From Kiritimatiellia bacterium (lineage in GTDB: Bacteria > Verrucomicrobiota > Kiritimatiellia > RFP12 > UBA1067), in assembly GCA_017965685.1 (NCBI GenBank), contig JAGCPM010000060.1:1-6911 (forward strand): a DNA stretch of 6,911 nt. Reading direction: 5' to 3'. The notes below the pieces were generated by a model, which worked only from the letters and a program-made list of their open reading frames with translations, had not been told where the DNA came from and made no database searches. Shown here one piece after another: positions 1 to 5,700 of the stretch (position 1 is the stretch's first letter; each line of letters opens with the position of its first letter). Both the position numbers and the translations under genes were made by a program.

Positions 1-689
1 CTTGCCCATTCCCGGAAACCCTGCTTTACGCGTCCGTTGTATGGATCTGGACCCGATTCCCTGTTAAGTTCGGGCATGAAGAAGCCGGTCTTCGCTCCGT
101 AGGCGAAGAGCGGATAGCGCTTCGCATCGAGAACCTTGAGTCCGAGGTCGCTCCCCGGGTCGGCGCCCATGTGGTGGCCGTGGTCGTAGATGGATTCTCG
201 AATCTCCGGATATTTCGCGAGAAGCGGCGGAAGAGACATGATTGTCTCGGGCCTGAAGAATCCCTCGGGACATTGCGTGAGGAAACCGAGGCGTATCGCC
301 TCCCGGAGCCAGCTGAAGGACGACTCGCACAATTCTGGTGCGATGTGTACGCCGTCGCCGCGTTCGCTTCCGCGCACGATTGTCGACGAATGGAGTACGC
401 TCGCGAGCGTCGTGCCGTGCAGCTTCGAGAGCCACAGTCCAAGAGGAGTCGCATAGACGCCGCCGCATTCGTTGCCGTCCGATATCCAGTAGAACGGCCT
501 GCCGTCCCTGAGAAGCATGCCGTCCTTCGCCTCGAACGTGAAGCGCTCTATCATCGGCACGGGCTCGACGTCCTTGTCGATCTTCTGCACGTCCACGGCA
601 ACTGGAGGCGTCGGCGCGGCGAAAGCCGTGCTGAATGTTACCAGTGTTGCCAGTGTTACCAATGCCAATTCCCCTTTACACGTTCTCAT
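1..689 (-). CDS. Secreted putative TIM-barrel glycoside hydrolase, N-terminal part (3' end outside window)
   Basis: Only the first 229 codons are visible; the frame is open to the left edge. The start is an ATG at 687-689 that overlaps the stop of the preceding GH27 gene and is followed by a good signal peptide: MRTCKGE, then a hydrophobic core of Leu, Val, Ala and Thr, with probable cleavage after AFA (about residue 24). Residues 56-72 carry the 'DG..LRDGRPFYWISDG' pattern that often opens beta-galactosidase-like clan GH-A barrels. Residues 203-229 (FFMPELNRE, then YNG, then FREWA) resemble the Asn-Glu plus 'FR.W' region around the acid/base of GH42-type enzymes, so E207 or E211 is a candidate catalytic residue. 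The family assignment is inference, because the nucleophile half of the barrel lies outside the window. Secretion, the ATGA coupling and the two alpha-galactosidase neighbours support a role in extracytoplasmic glycan breakdown. It may instead belong to an uncharacterised glycosidase-like family. Confidence 0.85.
   Translation of the reverse strand, partial: MRTCKGELALVTLATLVTFSTAFAAPTPPVAVDVQKIDKDVEPVPMIERFTFEAKDGMLLRDGRPFYWISDGNECGGVYATPLGLWLSKLHGTTLASVLHSSTIVRGSERGDGVHIAPELCESSFSWLREAIRLGFLTQCPEGFFRPETIMSLPPLLAKYPEIRESIYDHGHHMGADPGSDLGLKVLDAKRYPLFAYGAKTGFFMPELNRESGPDPYNGRVKQGFREWA
637..663 (-). repeat. Three 9-bp tandem units in the signal-peptide region
   Basis: On the plus strand the units are TGTTACCAG, TGTTGCCAG and TGTTACCAA, differing by one base from one to the next. 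On the coding strand they give a three-residue periodicity (Leu, then Val or Ala, then Thr) that forms the hydrophobic core of the signal peptide of the leftmost gene. The repeat may expand or contract in steps of three residues without shifting the frame. Confidence 0.6.
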
Positions 690-697
690 CTTCCTTC
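686..697 (-). promoter_or_regulatory. ATGA stop/start overlap with close purine-rich ribosome binding sequence
   Basis: The TGA of the GH27 gene (686-688) overlaps the ATG of the next gene (687-689). GAAGGAAG (690-697) lies immediately upstream of the ATG and contains AAGGA at only 2 bases spacing, which is shorter than optimal. Translation of the downstream gene therefore probably depends on ribosomes terminating at the TGA and re-initiating. Confidence 0.6.
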
Positions 698-2722
698 GCG
701 AATGTCGGCGACGCGCAGCTTCGCGTCACTCCCCGGAATGAAGCGGACGAGATGCGTCGCATGTCCATAGACGCGCGTCTTGTAGACACCCTTCGCTGTC
801 CCCTCGTCCTTTTGTCGCCAGCAGTCGCGGACCTTCCACTCGCCTTCCATTCCAGCCGCCGCCATGTCGAAGGGGATTTCGCGCTCGTCCAGGCCATAGT
901 TCAAAAGACCAACCGCAATGGATCCGTCTGCAAGCGGACGCGCCCAGACATCGTACCCGCCCTTGTCCACGATGCACGCCGCCGCCTTCCCGAGCGGATC
1001 CTGGTCGATTGCAATCACCTCGTCGTTCCTGAGAAGCGAGAGCGTGAAGTCGTCCAGCTTCGTCATGTCGCAGCCAATCATAAGGGGAGCTGCCGCAAGC
1101 GCCCAGAGCGATATGTGCGTGTACTGTTCGTTAGGCGCGAGACGGCTTCCCTTGAACTCGTTCCAGCACATGGGTCCTACGCAGAGCATGTCAGGGTCGT
1201 TCCATCCACCCGGCTCAGCGTGACGCCATTGCGTCTTGAGAACCTTTACCGCGTTCGCGATGGACGACCACCTGTCGAACACGTCGCCTGTCGTGCGCCA
1301 GCTCTGTCCGCCAACCTTTACGCCCCAGGTGCCCACGTCGTCATTCCCGTACTGGCAGAGCGAGAACAAGATGTCGCGGTCCTGCGCCTTCAGCGCATCG
1401 CCCATGATGCGATAGGGACGCATTGCGCGTTCCACGCCTTCGCCAGTCGCGACGCTCCCGTAGCTGCACCAGTCGTGCTTCAGGTAGTCAAAGCCCCATT
1501 CGGCATAGGTCTTCGCATCCTGCGCCTCGTGCTGCCAGCTGCCTTCGCATCCTCCGCATGTCTTTGGCCCTGGCGAAGAATATATCCCGGCCTTGAATCC
1601 CTTGGAGTGTATGTAGTCCACGAGCCCCTTCATATCCGGAAAGCGCTTGTTCGTGTTGACCTTTCCGTTCTCGTCCCGCACAGGACCGTGGAGTTCCTTC
1701 ATCCACGACGTTGGCTTGTTTTGCCAGAAGTCGTCGATGTTGACGTAGGCCCAACCATGCTCGGCAAGCCCGGTCTTCTCGAACGCATCCGCCGCTTTGC
1801 GGACATCGTCGGCGGTCACATTCCAGGAGAAGCAGTTCCAGCTGTTCCAGCCCATCGCGGGGGTAAGCGATATCTTGTCGCCAACCTTGATCGTGAGGTC
1901 GCGGCAATCGCGCCCTTCGCTGTTTTCGGCGACAATGGCAAGCTTGTACTCGCCTGGCTGATCAATTGCGCCAGTAATCACATGCGTCACCGGATCGAAG
2001 GTTATTTTTTTGCCGCAAAGGACGCAGAGATCGCAAAGACATTCACTACAGCTCTTTGCGCACTTTGTGTTCTTTGCGGCTAAGGAAATCTTCATCGGCC
2101 GCTGGCCGGTGACGGGTACGCGGTAGATGATCGGATGTCCGGGTCTCACGCCGTAGACGACAGGCCCGTTGATGCGCGGTTTTGCGCTCTCCGGAGGCGT
2201 AAGAATGCCAAGCTGTGGCGTGTGCATCCTGACATCGTTCGGCGGATACTTCCCGTCGGCAAACTCGAAGACGGTTCCGAACGCCCATCCAGCCATGATG
2301 CCGTCAGCGCCGGACACCTCAAGGACGACGGACTCAAGGCCCGTCAGTTCCACCGTCGCATCAAGCTTCACGCCTTTCTTGACGCCGGACTTCTCCCACA
2401 GCGTCTTTCCGTCAGGGGAGACTATGCGGAATGACGCAGGTTCGTCCACCTCGTTGCGGCAGTCGACGCCGCAGACTGCGTTAAGCGAAACTGCACCGCC
2501 GCCAAGCGGGATCGTGACTCGACTGGGCGTCTTGACGCAAAGCGAAGCCCAGTACTTCTTCCCCGCAAGGCACACGTCTCCAAGCCGCGATCCGTTCGGC
2601 CCGGCCTCGTCGCCGATGTCCATCATCGGGATGTCGTATTTCAAGACTGCGTTGGCAGAGATCGCGGCCAAGGCGGCGGCGAGCACGATTCTGCGTTTGC
2701 CGTTTATTTTGTTGCTGCTCAT
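686..2722 (-). CDS. Secreted GH27 alpha-galactosidase with NPCBM-like and Ig-like N-terminal domains
   Basis: This is a complete gene of 678 residues. It would remove terminal alpha-linked galactose (or a related sugar) from oligo- or polysaccharides outside the cytoplasm. In order: signal peptide 1-25 (NKINGKRR, then an Ala-rich core, ANA cleavage); NPCBM-like carbohydrate-binding domain about 28-156; Ig-like (He_PIG type) domain about 185-281 with ITFDPVTHVITG; GH27 barrel about 285-580; C-terminal beta-sandwich about 580-672. GH27 hallmarks are MGWNSWN (290-296), NIDDFW (328-333), YLKHDWC with nucleophile D417, and SWRTTGD with acid/base D480. A Gln occurs in 'SLCQYG' where many plant-type enzymes have Glu, so the exact sugar specificity is open. 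The start at 2720-2722 is chosen for the signal peptide and the ATGA overlap with the upstream gene. The same frame stays open to about 3472, but that part only shadows the upstream gene. A 69-base palindrome is inserted in frame at residues 215-237. Confidence 0.95.
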   Translation of the reverse strand: MSSNKINGKRRIVLAAALAAISANAVLKYDIPMMDIGDEAGPNGSRLGDVCLAGKKYWASLCVKTPSRVTIPLGGGAVSLNAVCGVDCRNEVDEPASFRIVSPDGKTLWEKSGVKKGVKLDATVELTGLESVVLEVSGADGIMAGWAFGTVFEFADGKYPPNDVRMHTPQLGILTPPESAKPRINGPVVYGVRPGHPIIYRVPVTGQRPMKISLAAKNTKCAKSCSECLCDLCVLCGKKITFDPVTHVITGAIDQPGEYKLAIVAENSEGRDCRDLTIKVGDKISLTPAMGWNSWNCFSWNVTADDVRKAADAFEKTGLAEHGWAYVNIDDFWQNKPTSWMKELHGPVRDENGKVNTNKRFPDMKGLVDYIHSKGFKAGIYSSPGPKTCGGCEGSWQHEAQDAKTYAEWGFDYLKHDWCSYGSVATGEGVERAMRPYRIMGDALKAQDRDILFSLCQYGNDDVGTWGVKVGGQSWRTTGDVFDRWSSIANAVKVLKTQWRHAEPGGWNDPDMLCVGPMCWNEFKGSRLAPNEQYTHISLWALAAAPLMIGCDMTKLDDFTLSLLRNDEVIAIDQDPLGKAAACIVDKGGYDVWARPLADGSIAVGLLNYGLDEREIPFDMAAAGMEGEWKVRDCWRQKDEGTAKGVYKTRVYGHATHLVRFIPGSDAKLRVADIREGR
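2012..2080 (-). repeat. In-frame 69-bp imperfect palindrome of the 'CCGCAAAG' type inside the GH27 gene
   Basis: The arms at 2012-2038 and 2054-2080 are 27 bases each and match at 22 of 27 positions as inverted repeats, around a 15-base loop. The arm ends are perfect (GCCGCAAAG outer, CGCAAAG inner), and each arm holds three degenerate 'GCAAAG'-like units. The 69 bases are exactly 23 codons (residues 215-237) and add six cysteines (C221, C225, C228, C230, C233, C236) in an Ig-like domain. From memory, short palindromes built of 'CCGCAAAGGACGCAAAG' units occur dispersed in many environmental bacterial genomes; I could not search for further copies. No clear target-site duplication is visible. 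Confidence 0.8.
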
Positions 2723-2738
2723 TTTGGATTGCCATCCT
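2719..2738 (-). promoter_or_regulatory. ATGA stop/start overlap with weak upstream AGGA
   Basis: The TGA of the giant gene (2719-2721) overlaps the ATG of the complete GH27 gene (2720-2722). The nearest Shine-Dalgarno-like sequence is AGGA at 2735-2738, 12 bases before the ATG and so rather far. The arrangement indicates translational coupling, and it fixes the true start at 2722 rather than further upstream in the same open frame. Confidence 0.6.
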
Positions 2739-5700
2739 GATTGAGAAGCCTGGCGGTTTCTGCGGAGTCTGCATCGGATTCCAGCAACTCTTCCGGCACG
2801 TCGTTTCCGGAGCCGCCGACGATCCGGATCTTCCCGGCGCAGGGAAGCGGCTCCCAGACGGAACCGCAGGACACCACCATGTTGTCGCGGAACGTCACGC
2901 GGCTCGCGTTCTCCGCCAACAGGACGAGCCCGCGCGGATTCACAAACGTGTTTTTCTCGATCAGCATGTCGCATACCGCGTCCGGAGACGGCTTGACCTT
3001 GCGCCCGGCGGCCTTGTTCGCGGCTACCTGCCGCGCAAAGCCGGGATGCGTGATAGGAACGCTGTCGTCCATGCGCGAATACTCCGGCGGCAAGAGCATC
3101 GACACGGTTATCTGCGGCGCGTTCGGCAATACGTGCCAGCTGTTGTCCGCAAGGCAGTTCTCGAAGCGGCAGTTCCTCACGACTATGTTGGAGCATCCGA
3201 TCCCCTCGCACCAGACGTTGTAAGAATAGCACGTCATGAACTTGAGGGGGAGCCCGGACATCGGACCGAACGTGCAGCCGTCGAACGTGACGTTGTTGCA
3301 CTGGACGAGTCCCCGCGCCCATGGGGAATCGTGGAACCAACAGTCCTTGAAGAGGAAATTCTCCGACGCGTATTCGTCGTCGATCAAGACGAACAGCATA
3401 CCCTTCTGCTCCGGAAGATCGCGGTCGAACGTGACGGATTCGCCGTCGATTTTCACGATGTTGCCGGTCCATCCGGCATCGGAATAATCTTCGTGGCGGA
3501 GCCTTATCCGTGTGCCCGGGCCGAACCCTGTATAGCCGATGCCGCGGCTGTTCACGACCTCCACCGTGCGCGCGGAGCGCTTCTGCGCTATCTGCGTGCG
3601 GTCGTGGATGTTGAAGTAGTCGTCCTGGTTCATCGCCACTTCACATCCGATCATCTTGCCGCAGCCTCGCGACCGGATGAAATGGTGCGCATCGGCGGTG
3701 GATGTGACGGGACGGCGTTCGCCCGGCTTCGGGCGGATGTTGAAGTTCACGAGCTGCCAGTATTTCTGGGCGCCGCGCGTCTCTATGCCGAAGCCCCGGC
3801 ACGCCCAGAGATCGACATTCCTCAGGGTGAAGTGTTCGTTCGAGTCGAGGACGAATCCGTTGAGTCCGTAGTAGCTGTGCGACAGCGTGAACGTGCCGCC
3901 TTCGCGCAGCCTCCGCACGTATTCGCGGTTCTTGCCGGAGCCGCACAAGCCCGCCTGCTCCTCGGGAAAGAATCCATAGTCCGGACGCACCGCCGGCCAC
4001 ACCCTGAGGCGCGTCGGCGAAAGCCATTCGCTCTTCGAACCGATGCAACCGAGCGAGGTGCCGAGCATGTAGCGCGGACCGTTTGAGACGTCCATCCGCG
4101 AGCCGGACTTGCCGGAAGTGAACGGCGTCAGCAACTGGATGGGGACATGCTGCGGATACTTTGGATGCGGGCCTTCAAGTTCGAAGTCGGCCCACGAGGA
4201 GTTTTCTTTGCCGTTGTCCACGTGTTTCCCGACACACCGGCACCACACCGCGAGAGGGTCCGTCTCCCAGTCCCAATCCATGTTGAAGTTCTCGACAACC
4301 GTGCGGCGGCAGCCTCGCACCGTCACGTTCGCGCCGTATTCGAGAAGCGTGTCCTGCGAAGGAAGCGGCTCGTGGTCGCGGCGGAAGACGAGCGTCGCGC
4401 CTTTGCCGTCAAACGTGAAGTCCTCAAAGCCTTCGATGGCGATGCCCTTCTCGCCGCAAGTCCGCTCGAAGCAGCGGTATGTCCCAGGCGCGAGCTCGAC
4501 ACGGGCGGCTCCGGTCCTCTTCGCCTCTGCGAGCGCGGCGTCTATGGCGACGATGTTGTTCTCGTTCGTCTCGGAAAATCCGAAGTCAGCCGCCTTGACC
4601 ACAGCGCCATTCGACGCACGCGGCAGTTCAATCTCGAAATCGGGGCATCCCGCCGGCTGCCCATTCTCCGTGGCGTCGGCGAGATGCTCGAGCGCGAATG
4701 CGGCCGCGACCGTGCAGTTGAGCCAGCCGCCGCGCCGGTCTTTGAGCTGCTTTTCGACCCAATCCCGGGTCCAGACCGTCGGAATGTCGCCAAACTCGAA
4801 CTGGGCGCGCGTGATTGAATCCCCCAGCGCCTTCGCTTTCGCAAGGTCGAGAGGAGTCTTCGTCGCCCTGTAGAACGCAAGATAGGCTTCGATCATCTTT
4901 GCGACTGACGCGTCGACCGGCACATTGTAGTTCTGCTGTTCGCACACGCAAGGGAACACCGTCCATTCCTGATGCTGCCCGGGCCGCTCCCAATGGACGA
5001 ACAGGTCCTCGCCGAACTCAAGCAACTTCCGGGCTTCCTCCGCCTTGGCGGAATCGCCCGGGAAAACATCGAGGACGTGTCTTGCATAATCGACCGCTTC
5101 GTCTTTCGTCAGATTGCTGTAAGGCGCCGTCTTGACGCCGACATCCTCGAACTGCGCGCTCCAATCGAACGTCCTGCAAGGTTCGGTTTCGATGTATGCG
5201 AAAGCGCGGGAAGCCGCTTCGCGGTATTTTGCCTCGCCCGTCGCATCCGCGACAGCAAGCAGGAAATCCGCCACACCAGTCGGAATAAGCCTGTGGGAAC
5301 CGTTCGGCCTGCCGTCCTCGAGGAACATCATGAGCGGCCATGTTCCGTCTTCGCCCTGCAGCCGCAGATACGTCTCGGCGATGGCTACGGCCGCATCGCG
5401 GTACTTGCTCTCGTTTGTCGCTTTGGCGAGCTTCAGGTAGGCGCTCCCTGCATCTGCCGGGTAGATCATCATCATCTGCCCTTCGTACGTCTTCGCCGCA
5501 TAGACCTTCAGTCCGGGCCTTGTCTCGTATGTCGGCGGACACGACGCAAGCGGAGATCCAGGTTTTTCCGAATGCTTAATCAGATAATCGGCTGCGGCGC
5601 GGGCGATCTTCAACGCCTCGCTGGCCCTTTCGGGCCGCAACTTGGCGTAGCGCAGCATAGCCTCGATCATGGCCGACATCATCTTCGTAGGATAGGCGTT

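Noticed and set aside
2012..2062. Six-cysteine cluster (residues 221-236) as a metal-binding site
   Set aside because: The cysteines follow directly from reading the repeated CGCAAAG/CTTTGCG units in this frame, and no such site is expected in a secreted GH27 accessory domain.
2004..2080. Palindrome as an intrinsic transcription terminator
   Set aside because: On the minus strand the hairpin is followed by an A-tract, not a T-tract. On the plus strand the T-tract precedes the hairpin. It also lies inside a coding frame.
635..2083. Plus-strand open frame of 482 codons
   Set aside because: It lies opposite the GH27 gene and the protein is rich in Arg, Val and His with no recognisable domain. 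It is a shadow of GC-rich codon use on the minus strand.
2723..3472. N-terminal extension of the GH27 gene by about 250 codons in the same frame
   Set aside because: The extension overlaps the beta-helix coding region in another frame and reads as low-complexity Arg-rich sequence. The ATG at 2722 gives a signal peptide and an ATGA junction.
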